Below, piece by piece: positions 11,001 to 18,955 of a DNA stretch of 64,000 nt. The position numbers were made by a program, and so were the translations under genes. Positions within the stretch are counted from its first letter, which is position 1, and the number at the start of each line of letters is the position of its first letter. Origin of the DNA: an uncultured Chitinophaga sp. (lineage in GTDB: Bacteria; Bacteroidota; Bacteroidia; Cytophagales; Cyclobacteriaceae); the NCBI GenBank assembly GCA_902168205.1, contig CABHOK010000006.1, positions 186,001 through 250,000 of the forward strand, given 5' to 3'. Under the pieces are notes generated by a model. The model was not told the origin of the DNA and ran no database searches. It saw only the letters and a list, made by a program, of their open reading frames with translations.

Positions 11001-13458
11001 TACCGTAGCCGACCAGGTAATTATACAGGGTAATGAACCGAACCGTTCAATCGTATCGGTTAATGGAAACCTGTCGTACCTCGGAGCAGGCAGTTCATTA
11101 ACCGGCAATCAATTATATTCTCTGATTTTCACAGGTGGTAAAAATCACATCATCACCATGAATCCTGATGAAGATCTGAGCCTGTATCAACTTACGTTGG
11201 ATTACGGTGATGCCTTGACCATCAACAATGGAACTGATAACGCTGTAAATCTGAATATAGGAAACAGCAACGGTGGTAATCTTATACTTCAAACAGGTTC
11301 TACGCTTCAACTCGACAATAACAACCTCGTGTTGAACGGAAATGTAGCCGTGAACCCGAACAGTGAGACAGGTATAATTGCGATGAACGGTGGTGACCTT
11401 ACGTTGAGCACAACATCAACAACATCATCAAACCTGCTCTTCAGCGAAACCGATAACAAGATTACCAACCTCACACTTTCTTCTACCGGTACTGCGAAGA
11501 TCAACTTGCTGAGTCTTATCAAAGCATATGACCTGGTTACCCTTACCAGAGGAGAACTCAACACCTATAACGGAAACATGGTATTGATCTCTGATGCGAA
11601 CGGTAGTGCGCGCATAGGTCCACTCCTGGGCGGTGCCAAAATTACTGGCGACATCACTTACCAACGCTATATGGAAGGCGAAGGCCGTATATATCGCTAT
11701 ATAGCTTCACCGATCAAAAACTTTAAAGTAGCCGATATCCAGAAATATATACCGGTAACAGGTGTGTTTACAGGTGCCAGCACCGGAACAGGTCTGCTCA
11801 CCAATGCATCGATGTTCAGTCACAACGAAACAACTGGTGGATATGCAAACTTCCCTCCTAACAACGGAACAAACCAAGACACTTTGCGCATCGGTAAAGG
11901 TTATTCAATCTTCGTTCGCGAAGCAACCAACGCAACGACATGGGAAGCAACCGGAGCTCCATACCAGGGGTCATTCATATTTACGTTGACCGGTGGTACA
12001 TTAGGACAAGACAACGGTTGGAACATGTTGGGTAATCCATATCCGGCTCCTATCCAATGGACCGGAAGTTCAGCCGATGGCAAATGGTCTACCATGACGG
12101 ATGTAAGTGCAACGGTAAGTGTACGCGAAAACTTCGGTACACAATACAGGTGGCGCGTATGGAATGGAACAACCGGAAACCTTGATAATGGTATCATCGC
12201 TCCGGGCCAGGCGTTCTGGGTACAGACTACATCGGCAACACCGTCACTCACAATTACGGAGAATGCTAAATTTACCTCCGATGGTGCCTTCTATCGCGAA
12301 GGTAAAACTTCAGAAGCTATCGAAATTACCATGACCAACGGTACGCTCATCGATGAGACCTATATTGTTGCCAAGACAACCGGTGTTAATACCTTCAGCA
12401 AGAATGAAGATGCACTGAAGCAAAACAATACCTACTTCAACTTCTCTTCGAAATCAGCAGATGGAAAGTCACTCGTGATTAACACCGTATCCAACAACTT
12501 CTGTCAGCAGACTGTTGCGTTGAATATTGAAAATGCAGCGAAAGGAAATTACTCTTTGAAATTTGGCGACATCAACCCGGATGTAACCAAGGTATATCTG
12601 AAAGATTCCTTTACCGGAACGGAAACTGAGATAACCGGTGGCCAGATCTATAGCTTTGCCATTACCGAGAGCTCACTTTCAAAAGGCACACGTTTCTCCC
12701 TGGTATTGGCTAAACCTGAAATTGCAGCAATACAGCCACAGGCGATTTCTGCAGCCAGTGTTTGTGAAAGTACTCCGGTCATCACAATTGAAAATACAGT
12801 TGCCGATGTAGAGTATCAGGCCTTTATCGGAACAACTGAACTTTCAGAGAAAGTACTTTCAACCGGTGGTACACTGCAACTCGCACTTGGTAAAGAAGCA
12901 CTTGGTGCCGGTACATTCCAGGTAGATATCAAAGCCGGCTACAGCTACGCGAATTGCGCTACAGCAAAAGTTGCTGAAGCAATCAACGTAACAGTCGATG
13001 CACTGACACAACCCGTTGTTACTGCTGCTGCGAATAAACTTTCAACTGAATATAAAACAAACTATACCTACCAGTGGTACCTGGATGGTGCTATATTGGA
13101 AGGACAGAATCAGTTTGATATATACCCGGCTTCGTATGGTATATATTCCGTATCCGTTACGAACGGAAGCTGTGCGAGATTCTCCGATGGCGTCAACGTA
13201 TCCCCTACCGGAAACGAAACCTCATCACAGAATGCACTCTCCGCTTCTCCGAATCCGTTTACCGATAAACTGGTAGTGAACCTGAAAGGAACCAACGCAA
13301 CGTCTGTAAAAGTTACAAACGTGGTAGGCGATACTGTAGCGGAGCGTGCTATAGCAGCATCTGATGAGAGTATAACATTGGATCTGGCCGGCCTTCCTCA
13401 AGGTGCATACATTGTTATTGTTGGTGCAACTAAACTCAAGGTGATCAAGAAGAGTTAG
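8044..13458 (+). CDS. Very large secreted esterase-like protein (esterase, Ig-like, two FN3, PA14, beta-rich adhesin region, T9SS type A tail)
   Basis: 1804 residues, paralogue of the preceding gene over residues ~30-845. Signal peptide ends at VFAQ (residue 30). The hydrolase triad is conserved: GLSNG Ser209, GGTD Asp259, GHGTW His291, and MLHGAGESGRSW is identical to the paralogue. FN3 domains lie at ~492-585 and ~593-685, PA14 at ~687-835 (SDDGSRLYLDG). The paralogue then goes straight to its sorting tail. This protein instead inserts ~890 residues of Thr/Asn/Gly-rich beta sequence with repeated LTLDVNA/LNLN-type turns, typical of Bacteroidota surface proteins, followed by Ig-like segments. 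The sorting tail (~1730-1804) has SASPNPFTDKL and ends LKVIKKS. Probably cell-surface or released; the substrate is unknown. Confidence 0.87.
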   Translation: MALFSMSLPKSLAVAMVYVIAALSTPVFAQSVIHYDSGYTLRNNQLSHYYKMASFTNEARFREYTYWKSNGAVVEEFLNFRVMFPNGYNKKDTLTKYPLILMLHGAGESGRSWAGRYDYTPDDPQYDNNSTNTAHAGPSHAAAIVKSASDPKSFPGIVIMPQVSHSGSWQNGWEDGNLADNMRMTIGIVEYFIKTYNVDQDRVIVHGLSNGGKGSWDAAAKRPDLFAAMLPMSGVGTNNEAMSDILVTMPIWLFQGGTDTNPRPQAAQDIIDLLKSKGAAPIYTLYPTLGHGTWTTAYAENDFFPWIKAQNKKNIYVFGGATELCENGSIKLGFSDGFLAYQWTYNGVDIPAATTRFYTLNQTGIYTVKFQRRNGKWAESYPVNITPKSASTFSPTLANTGTRVLPIDFNGAKNDTLKLTAQEGFSTYYWFKDGTPFDTTTTRTKIAYFLNASGTAGTTAEAGSYAVKVRESSGCLSLLSAPVTVSYINPHVIPTAPTVATNGITSVSETEVKISWTDNSTNEEYFEIWRNRNNANGYTSEPYKMVAIVPANSTSYNDKGLRPMARYFYRVRAVGSGDGRFATERSITLPNDLIKPSVPGNVTITNITDTQISISWDASTDNDRVAKYEVYEGSNLVNGNVTTTSYTFTNLAANTTYFLNVRAVDSRGNFSDFPGEALQGTTLSPQNGLNYSYYEPLTVPTTFTLASYFASTQTPVKQGTVSNVDITVRNRNIKFVFVYEGYIQIDQTGNYIFYTRSDDGSRLYLDGVLQVDNDGLKSAPTEKSKTVSITTTGKHAIRIEYFYANSLAQTMTVQYDPPGSGTGLGKQTIPNSKLFRTSATPVTYYSKATGNLQDLSTWGTNTNGTGTAPANFTTGYQTYNIQNRSGVVPLSAAWAVTGTGSKIIVGTGLTLDVNAALTGKLEAKDNATINLNNTTIPSFGVLATTSTVNFNVDGVVPVASYGNLNLNTPLSTKSLPLSSIEVKGNLTVADQVIIQGNEPNRSIVSVNGNLSYLGAGSSLTGNQLYSLIFTGGKNHIITMNPDEDLSLYQLTLDYGDALTINNGTDNAVNLNIGNSNGGNLILQTGSTLQLDNNNLVLNGNVAVNPNSETGIIAMNGGDLTLSTTSTTSSNLLFSETDNKITNLTLSSTGTAKINLLSLIKAYDLVTLTRGELNTYNGNMVLISDANGSARIGPLLGGAKITGDITYQRYMEGEGRIYRYIASPIKNFKVADIQKYIPVTGVFTGASTGTGLLTNASMFSHNETTGGYANFPPNNGTNQDTLRIGKGYSIFVREATNATTWEATGAPYQGSFIFTLTGGTLGQDNGWNMLGNPYPAPIQWTGSSADGKWSTMTDVSATVSVRENFGTQYRWRVWNGTTGNLDNGIIAPGQAFWVQTTSATPSLTITENAKFTSDGAFYREGKTSEAIEITMTNGTLIDETYIVAKTTGVNTFSKNEDALKQNNTYFNFSSKSADGKSLVINTVSNNFCQQTVALNIENAAKGNYSLKFGDINPDVTKVYLKDSFTGTETEITGGQIYSFAITESSLSKGTRFSLVLAKPEIAAIQPQAISAASVCESTPVITIENTVADVEYQAFIGTTELSEKVLSTGGTLQLALGKEALGAGTFQVDIKAGYSYANCATAKVAEAINVTVDALTQPVVTAAANKLSTEYKTNYTYQWYLDGAILEGQNQFDIYPASYGIYSVSVTNGSCARFSDGVNVSPTGNETSSQNALSASPNPFTDKLVVNLKGTNATSVKVTNVVGDTVAERAIAASDESITLDLAGLPQGAYIVIVGATKLKVIKKS

Positions 13459-13490
13459 TATAGTATAAACTTGTTACCCTCTACCTCTCT

Positions 13491-14429
13491 ATGAAAAAGA
13501 CCCTGTTAGCAATTTTTATTGGTGGGATAGTACTTGTAGTACTATCCTATTTTATTATGTCCCTTTCGCAAGAGACAAAAAATTTAACGAACGAAGATCG
13601 TTCATCAGCGCCCGGTAAATTTATAGAACTCGATCACGGCATTGTACATTATGAACTGGAAGGAAGTGATACAGCGGAGTTGATTGTATTTATACACGGT
13701 GGCGGTATAACCGGCCAGGAAGTATGGGCCAACAATATACCGTTCTTTCAACAGAAAGGATACCGAACACTCTCATACGATCTATACGGACGTGGCTATA
13801 CCGACCGACCGAATGTTGATTATACTCCCAAACTGATGGTTGATCAACTTTCTCAGTTACTGGATACACTGAAGATTATCCAACCCTTTACCATTATCTC
13901 CATGTCGATGGGTGCGATGATCGCACTGGAATATACCAAACTATACCCGGATCGTGTAAACCGGATCGTGTTCCTCGATCCGGCTACAACCGGAGATTAC
14001 AAGCCGAACCTGTTACTGAAATTGCCGGTAGTATCAAATATGTTAATGACCTTTTACTGGTATCCACGTGCGGTTGAAAACCAACGAAAGGAATTTGTTG
14101 ATCAGAAACTTTTCGAAAGATACAGCAAGCGTCTGGAGTACTTTATGGAGTTTGAAGGATACAAGCGTGTGAATCACTCTACATGGATGCACACGTTGAA
14201 TCAGCGAAATACAGAGCTGCTCAAGAATCTTAAACAGAATATACTCCTGGTATACGGTGACCGCGACCCTTACTTCCCAGAGGGAAATGTCGCGATCTAC
14301 CAATCGTTTACTTCATCGCTTCAACATCGTGCTATCAAAGATGCCGGCCACATGCCGCACTTTGAAAGACCCGATGAAGTAAATCAAATCCTTTATACGT
14401 TTGCGACTGATTCTTTACCAGGCGAGTGA
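13491..14429 (+). CDS. Membrane-anchored alpha/beta hydrolase
   Basis: 312 residues. An N-terminal hydrophobic anchor (~4-24) precedes a classic alpha/beta-hydrolase fold: FIHGGG oxyanion loop (68-72), nucleophile Ser139 in ISMSMG, acid in YGDRDP (Asp257 or Asp259) and base His287 in DAGHMPH. The nucleophile elbow has Ser in place of the first Gly of G-x-S-x-G, a substitution seen in some active members. The reaction cannot be read from sequence; family members include esterases, lipases and C-C hydrolases. It begins 32 bp after the large esterase gene and may be read through from it. The last 37 bp overlap the converging membrane-protein gene. Confidence 0.8.
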   Translation: MKKTLLAIFIGGIVLVVLSYFIMSLSQETKNLTNEDRSSAPGKFIELDHGIVHYELEGSDTAELIVFIHGGGITGQEVWANNIPFFQQKGYRTLSYDLYGRGYTDRPNVDYTPKLMVDQLSQLLDTLKIIQPFTIISMSMGAMIALEYTKLYPDRVNRIVFLDPATTGDYKPNLLLKLPVVSNMLMTFYWYPRAVENQRKEFVDQKLFERYSKRLEYFMEFEGYKRVNHSTWMHTLNQRNTELLKNLKQNILLVYGDRDPYFPEGNVAIYQSFTSSLQHRAIKDAGHMPHFERPDEVNQILYTFATDSLPGE

Positions 14430-15403
14430 TTCCGGTAAAAGTCTTCCATCAGCCAAAGCATAGCAGGTATAAAGATCAGCGCTTGCGGCACCAGGAAGAG
14501 TCTTGACTCCATCGCGGTGCTCTTCACCAGGTGAATCAGGAGCCAGAAGGGAACAATAAGCAGGCACCAGCTCTTCAACGGTACGGGTAGACGCCGAAAG
14601 CCGAAGATCGTGATGAATGGAATCAATCCCAATGTACCGATCAATTGAGGATACATTCGGAAGAATGTGAGGTTGAATTTCAGATAAGCCATCGGACTTC
14701 GCATACCGTGTATACCTTCTGCTTCCCGGAATCCGAAATATAGTCGTATCGCTATAAATACAACGGCAAACAACGCAAGCGATGCAACGGAGATGATCCA
14801 CTTTTCTCTGGTAAGCAATTGGCGGTTGGCGAGCAGAAAAGGAACAACCACCATAAACGGAATAAAGCCGCTGGTCTCACGGTTTAGTGCTGCCAGAAAC
14901 GTGATCGGGATGATCCAGTAAAAACGCTCGTGCAGAATAACCAATGCTGCCAGCAAATAGAAAATGATATCGAAGTATGTGTTGAATGAAAGATCGGATT
15001 GAAAAACACTGTTGCTGATGGTATAGCATAACAGCATAAGACCGGCAAAGATCACAATCGGATTTTTAATTTGCAGTGCGCGGTAGTAGTAGAAGCTGAT
15101 ATAAAAAATCAGCATATTTTGTATAAATCTTAAAAACAGATAAGGCACTATTTCGTATTTACCAGGCAGCACTTTATTGTATACCTGTATGATTGATTCG
15201 AGCAGGTATGGAGATAGTATCCGGTATTGCCAGGGATTATAAAACTCGGAATTGCCAGCGATAATATTTTTATGACGTGTGATCTGTGTAGCCAGATCAA
15301 TCGCAAGACAACTAGTGGCATGTTCATACAACACGTATAAACTCATGATGAAAAAGAAAAAGAACCAGATCAATTTGTCGAGTCGAGGGCTTACAAGATT
15401 CAT
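14393..15403 (-). CDS. Polytopic membrane protein, possibly GT-C-like glycosyltransferase
   Basis: About 336 residues from the ATG at 15403; a TTG at 15430 would add nine residues but the ATG is preferred. Eight or more hydrophobic segments are visible. An N-terminal loop holds conserved-looking NPWQYRILSPYL, and loops carry LNRETSGFIPF and STAMESRLFLVP. The charged first loop and later R/E residues resemble uncharacterised Bacteroidota membrane proteins with GT-C topology, but no diagnostic motif is certain. Its 3' end overlaps the alpha/beta hydrolase gene by 37 bp tail to tail. It is divergent from the GMC dehydrogenase with 74 bp between the starts. Confidence 0.7.
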   Translation of the reverse strand: MNLVSPRLDKLIWFFFFFIMSLYVLYEHATSCLAIDLATQITRHKNIIAGNSEFYNPWQYRILSPYLLESIIQVYNKVLPGKYEIVPYLFLRFIQNMLIFYISFYYYRALQIKNPIVIFAGLMLLCYTISNSVFQSDLSFNTYFDIIFYLLAALVILHERFYWIIPITFLAALNRETSGFIPFMVVVPFLLANRQLLTREKWIISVASLALFAVVFIAIRLYFGFREAEGIHGMRSPMAYLKFNLTFFRMYPQLIGTLGLIPFITIFGFRRLPVPLKSWCLLIVPFWLLIHLVKSTAMESRLFLVPQALIFIPAMLWLMEDFYRNHSPGKESVANV

Positions 15404-15477
15404 GACGGGAGTTAAATTGTTACCTTGCAATTTATTGAAATTCTTATGCTATTTTAACACTTTACCAACATGTTACC

Positions 15478-16920
15478 ATGCATTATAATTTAATACTCGT
15501 TGGCACCGGGTTCGCTTCTTCTTTTTTCCTGAAGAAGTTTCTTGAAAAGTCTTCACAGAATATACGTGTACTCGTGCTGGAACGTGGTGAATTTATTCCG
15601 CATCAGAAAAGACTTCAGGATGCCCGCTCAAGACCGCTGGGAAAAGTGAGCTATGTGAGTGGTGGAAACGGCGGCAACACATTCAGGAATAACACGCCCG
15701 AAAAATCGTGGATCTTTGATCCTAGTTTTGGTGGTAGTTCCAATTGCTGGACAGGATGTACACCGCGCTTCATGCCCAACGATTTCGAAATGAAATCAAA
15801 ATACAACGTTGGTGAAGACTGGCCGCTAACCTATAGTGATATAGAGTTATACTACTGCGAGGTGGAAGATATCATGTCCACATCAGGCCCGGATATAACG
15901 CCTTACCCGATGTCTAGAAAATATCCGCAGCCAGCACATGAATTGAGTACGGTAGATAAAGTTTTACAGAAAGCCTATGGCGATCAGTATATCAGTCAGC
16001 CCACCGCGCGAAGCAGTATATCCAACAAACGAAACAAATGCTGCACGAGTGCCATCTGTCACCTGTGTCCGGTGGAAGCCAAGTTTACCATCGAGAACGG
16101 CTTAAAGAATATAGTATATAGCGACCCGCGTGTAGAGATTATATACCAGGCGCAGGTTATACAAGTGGACACTCAAAACAATATAGCAACGGGTGTTCAA
16201 TACCGGCACAACAACCAGGATAAGAAAGCAACAGCAGACCTGGTTGCGCTCGGAGCCAACGCGATCTTTAATGCACATATACTTTTAAACTCAGGCGATA
16301 CTAATGTGCATACAGGTCGTAACCTTTCGGAACAGGTAGGCTACTACGGATACTTTGATCTGAAAGATTTTCAGAATGTAGGCGGAAGCTCCATCATTAC
16401 AGCAAACGGATTTATGCTATACGATGGTGCATTCCGGAAAGAACGTGCTGCCTGTATTATTGAAAGTCACAACGATGTCTTCATCCGACACGAGGCCGGC
16501 AAGTGGAGAAACATTGCCAAGTTCAAGTTTGTATTTGAAGATATACCGCAGGCCGACAACCGGGTGGAACGCTCAGCCGATCCGCTGATTCCTGCAGTAA
16601 CCTATAAAGCGCATAGCGACTACGTTGTAAAGGGATATGATTACCTGAAAAGCAACATCGGCAAAATATTCGGATCACTGCCGATTGAGAACATTTACCT
16701 GGATGATAAGTACCAACCTTCGGAAGCTCACATCCTCGGCACAGCACGCATGGGCAACGATGCGGCTACCGGTGTAGTCGATAAAGACCTGCGTCATCAT
16801 CAATATAGAAACCTGTTGGTATTGGGTGGAAGCGCCTTCCCTACCATTACACCATCAAACCCAACGATAACCCTGGCAGCACTTTCGTTACGGGCTGCCG
16901 ATAAACTTGTACAATCATGA
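15478..16920 (+). CDS. GMC-family FAD-dependent (sugar) dehydrogenase large subunit with probable Fe-S motif
   Basis: 480 residues. FAD-binding GTGFASS lies at 9-15 in the N-terminal Rossmann strand. The GMC C-terminal signature is present: EAHILGTARMG with His418, and TPSNPTIT with Asn461, the catalytic His/Asn pair. Cys188-Cys189-x4-Cys194 (NKCCTSAICHLCP, plus Cys197) matches the CC-x4-C pattern that, from memory, ligates the [3Fe-4S] cluster in bacterial FAD glucose dehydrogenase. There is no signal peptide; such subunits are exported by hitchhiking on a Tat-signal small subunit, and the next gene fits that role and overlaps by 4 bp (ATGA). Inferred role: periplasmic oxidation of a sugar or sugar derivative. 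No cytochrome c gene is adjacent, so the electron acceptor is unknown. Confidence 0.83.
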   Translation: MHYNLILVGTGFASSFFLKKFLEKSSQNIRVLVLERGEFIPHQKRLQDARSRPLGKVSYVSGGNGGNTFRNNTPEKSWIFDPSFGGSSNCWTGCTPRFMPNDFEMKSKYNVGEDWPLTYSDIELYYCEVEDIMSTSGPDITPYPMSRKYPQPAHELSTVDKVLQKAYGDQYISQPTARSSISNKRNKCCTSAICHLCPVEAKFTIENGLKNIVYSDPRVEIIYQAQVIQVDTQNNIATGVQYRHNNQDKKATADLVALGANAIFNAHILLNSGDTNVHTGRNLSEQVGYYGYFDLKDFQNVGGSSIITANGFMLYDGAFRKERAACIIESHNDVFIRHEAGKWRNIAKFKFVFEDIPQADNRVERSADPLIPAVTYKAHSDYVVKGYDYLKSNIGKIFGSLPIENIYLDDKYQPSEAHILGTARMGNDAATGVVDKDLRHHQYRNLLVLGGSAFPTITPSNPTITLAALSLRAADKLVQS

Positions 16921-17348
16921 ACAGACGATCCTTTATTCGATTTTCTGCTTTGACTTTTGTGGCTGCTATAGCTGCCTATTTCCTGTTGAAGTTTGATCGC
17001 GTTGTACGAAGAATGATTGTTGTTGATACCGAAGCACTGAAGCTCAACGGAGAGGCTATTGATCGATTTATGACTGATGCTAAAAAAGAATTCTTCTGGG
17101 ACCGGTTCTCGTTTTCCAAGAAGATGTTCATCTGTGTGCAGCACTTCCTTTCTTCGCTTGGGTTGAAAGTAGCATACCATCACAAGTACGTACAGAACCG
17201 GAGTGTTATTACCGGACAGTTTTTACTCTCAACCGATTTCTTCCTGAATAAAATGGACTCCTCGCAGCCGGTAACGTATATAGGTTTCTTCAATCCCTAT
17301 AAAACCGGATGCTCGAACCCGTTCTCGAGTATTCGCTTTACTGCCTGA
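16917..17348 (+). CDS. Tat-signal small subunit of the GMC dehydrogenase (probable)
   Basis: 143 residues. The N-terminus MNRRSFIRF carries a twin-arginine motif (Arg3-Arg4, close to S-R-R-x-F-L-K) followed by a hydrophobic stretch (10-24). The rest has no motif I can name, but size, Tat leader and ATGA overlap with a GMC dehydrogenase match the hitchhiker or chaperone subunits of gluconate 2-dehydrogenase and FAD glucose dehydrogenase (gamma subunit, ~170 residues). The remainder includes two Cys (FICVQHF and TGCSNPF). The assignment rests mainly on context. The 3' end overlaps the converging HAD gene by 11 bp. Confidence 0.65.
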   Translation: MNRRSFIRFSALTFVAAIAAYFLLKFDRVVRRMIVVDTEALKLNGEAIDRFMTDAKKEFFWDRFSFSKKMFICVQHFLSSLGLKVAYHHKYVQNRSVITGQFLLSTDFFLNKMDSSQPVTYIGFFNPYKTGCSNPFSSIRFTA

Positions 17349-17940
17349 AAGGTTTATAATGTGAATGTGTGCCGAGGGCGAGCATAGGCCTGTCGCCCTT
17401 GGTATCGCCATACGTATAAATCAAAGTATACTCCCGGGGGTCGAGGTAATTTTTAATACGAAGTACCTTCTCCTCTCCGTGGCAGTTCATGCCTTCGAAC
17501 ATGCCGGTAATTTTACCATCGGCTACTTCCATGCGCGTAGCAATACATTCAACCTGCAGGCTCTCGGCCCAGGGCCTTACCCAGTTCTCCGGAGATGCCG
17601 ATACAATAATTACTGTATGCCCGTTGGCTTTATGTTGTCGTATCTCTTCCAGTGCCTTCGGGCGAATGAGTGATGGTACACGTTCATTCGCGAAAGCAAG
17701 ACAATCGTTATTGAACTTTTCGATGCTTACACCTTTGAAGAAATGAGACAGTACAATCTGCTTCGCGCGTGAATTGGAAATTACTCCAGCCTTGAACAGC
17801 ACCAGTACCGGTGACAAGAACGCAAACCCGGAGAAGAACCGACTGCGTCCTTTGCAATAGAGTATAAACTCAAACAGCGTGTCGCGTGTAGTGATGGTAC
17901 CATCAAAATCAAATAAAGCGAGAGCCGGTTTTTTATTCAT
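17338..17940 (-). CDS. HAD-IB family phosphatase
   Basis: 200 residues with all HAD motifs: motif I DFDGT (nucleophile Asp11, Asp13), motif II VSAS (Ser114), a motif III Lys near 158 (HGEEKVLR), and motif IV GDTKGD (178-183). The helical cap between motifs I and II is the PSPase-like subclass IB. It begins 33 bp after the UbiA-type gene and is probably cotranscribed with it. HAD-IB and UbiA modules occur fused or side by side in pathways making polyprenyl-phosphoryl pentose (for example NoeH/NoeC of Azorhizobium), where the phosphatase removes the 5-phosphate. That role is inferred here; a serine-phosphate phosphatase function is the main alternative. Confidence 0.85.
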   Translation of the reverse strand: MNKKPALALFDFDGTITTRDTLFEFILYCKGRSRFFSGFAFLSPVLVLFKAGVISNSRAKQIVLSHFFKGVSIEKFNNDCLAFANERVPSLIRPKALEEIRQHKANGHTVIIVSASPENWVRPWAESLQVECIATRMEVADGKITGMFEGMNCHGEEKVLRIKNYLDPREYTLIYTYGDTKGDRPMLALGTHSHYKPFRQ

Positions 17941-17973
17941 AAACTATACTGCAAGCGGGAAATATGTTTTTAA

Positions 17974-18861
17974 CTATGCGTACGTGTTCTTTGATATATA
18001 AAGAATTACCAGGAACGTGATGATAAACCCAACGATGGTACACTGAATGAATCGATCGGTAAGGAGAATCTTCGTTGGCGATCCGCTATCGTTATTCACG
18101 AGGGTGATCTGCAGATACCGCAAAAGACCTGCGAATACAAACAGTGCTGTGATATACAAATAGTCGCGATCAATACGATCCACCACTTCTTCTGAAATCG
18201 TGTACATGATATAGGACACCATGATAATACCCGATATCAAGGCCAAACACGTATTGATAAACTCAATGTTATACTGTTTCACGGAAGCACGCAGTGCTGT
18301 ACCGGATGTTTGTGCGAGCACGAGATCGTCTCTGCGTTTGGCAAACGCGAGGAATATAGACAAGAGGAACACCATGATGATAAGCCATTGTGAAATGACT
18401 ACTCCGATCAACACACCTCCTGCCACCGCGCGGATCAGGAAGCCTGAGGACACCAGAAATATATCGACCAGCGAAAGGTTCTTCAAGCCAAGTGAGTAAC
18501 CTATATTAATCACACCATACACCAATACCAGTATTGCAAACGTTGAAGTATCGGACAGGCTATACGACCAACCCAATGAGACAATAAACAACACCGCCAT
18601 AATTACCAGCGCTAACGCTGGCGATACTTTACCGGACGCCAACGGGCGCTGTTTCTTTACAGGATGTACTTTGTCAGCTTCTATATCCCGATAGTCATTG
18701 AGAATATAAATTGCAGATGCCATGAGACTGAAACATAAGAAACCCTGAGCCAACAACTCGAGGATTTCTATTTCCAACAAACGCCCTGCAAAAAAAGCAG
18801 GTATGAAGACGAAAGAGTTCTTGATCCAGTGATGGATCCGTAGCAGGTAGAAGAAGCGCAT
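17974..18861 (-). CDS. UbiA-superfamily prenyltransferase, decaprenyl-phosphate phosphoribosyltransferase-like
   Basis: 295 residues with about eight to nine membrane segments. The Asp-rich motif NDYRDIEAD (55-63) fits NDxxDxxxD, followed by HPVKKQRPLASG, the pattern of the phosphoribosyltransferase subgroup (Mycobacterium Rv3806c/UbiA, Azorhizobium NoeC) rather than quinone prenyltransferases. The second Asp-rich region is AKRRDDL (~173-179). Family reaction: transfer of 5-phosphoribose from PRPP to a polyprenyl phosphate in the inner membrane. It leads a two-gene unit with the HAD phosphatase. The divergent gene 95 bp away is a large GT-C-like membrane protein, which could use the lipid-linked sugar. 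Confidence 0.85.
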   Translation of the reverse strand: MRFFYLLRIHHWIKNSFVFIPAFFAGRLLEIEILELLAQGFLCFSLMASAIYILNDYRDIEADKVHPVKKQRPLASGKVSPALALVIMAVLFIVSLGWSYSLSDTSTFAILVLVYGVINIGYSLGLKNLSLVDIFLVSSGFLIRAVAGGVLIGVVISQWLIIMVFLLSIFLAFAKRRDDLVLAQTSGTALRASVKQYNIEFINTCLALISGIIMVSYIMYTISEEVVDRIDRDYLYITALFVFAGLLRYLQITLVNNDSGSPTKILLTDRFIQCTIVGFIITFLVILYISKNTYA

Positions 18862-18924
18862 TATACTAACTTTTGGTTGTGTAAAATTATTATTATTACT
18901 CTCCCCTGCAAATGGTTAAAACAT

Positions 18925-18932
18925 TATCTTTG
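18925..18932 (+). promoter_or_regulatory. Bacteroidota -7 promoter element
   Basis: TATCTTTG matches TAnnTTTG, ending 23 bases before the GTG start at 18956. No clear -33 TTTG is seen. Confidence 0.6.
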
Positions 18933-18955
18933 AATGGTTTTAATCTTAAAAAATT

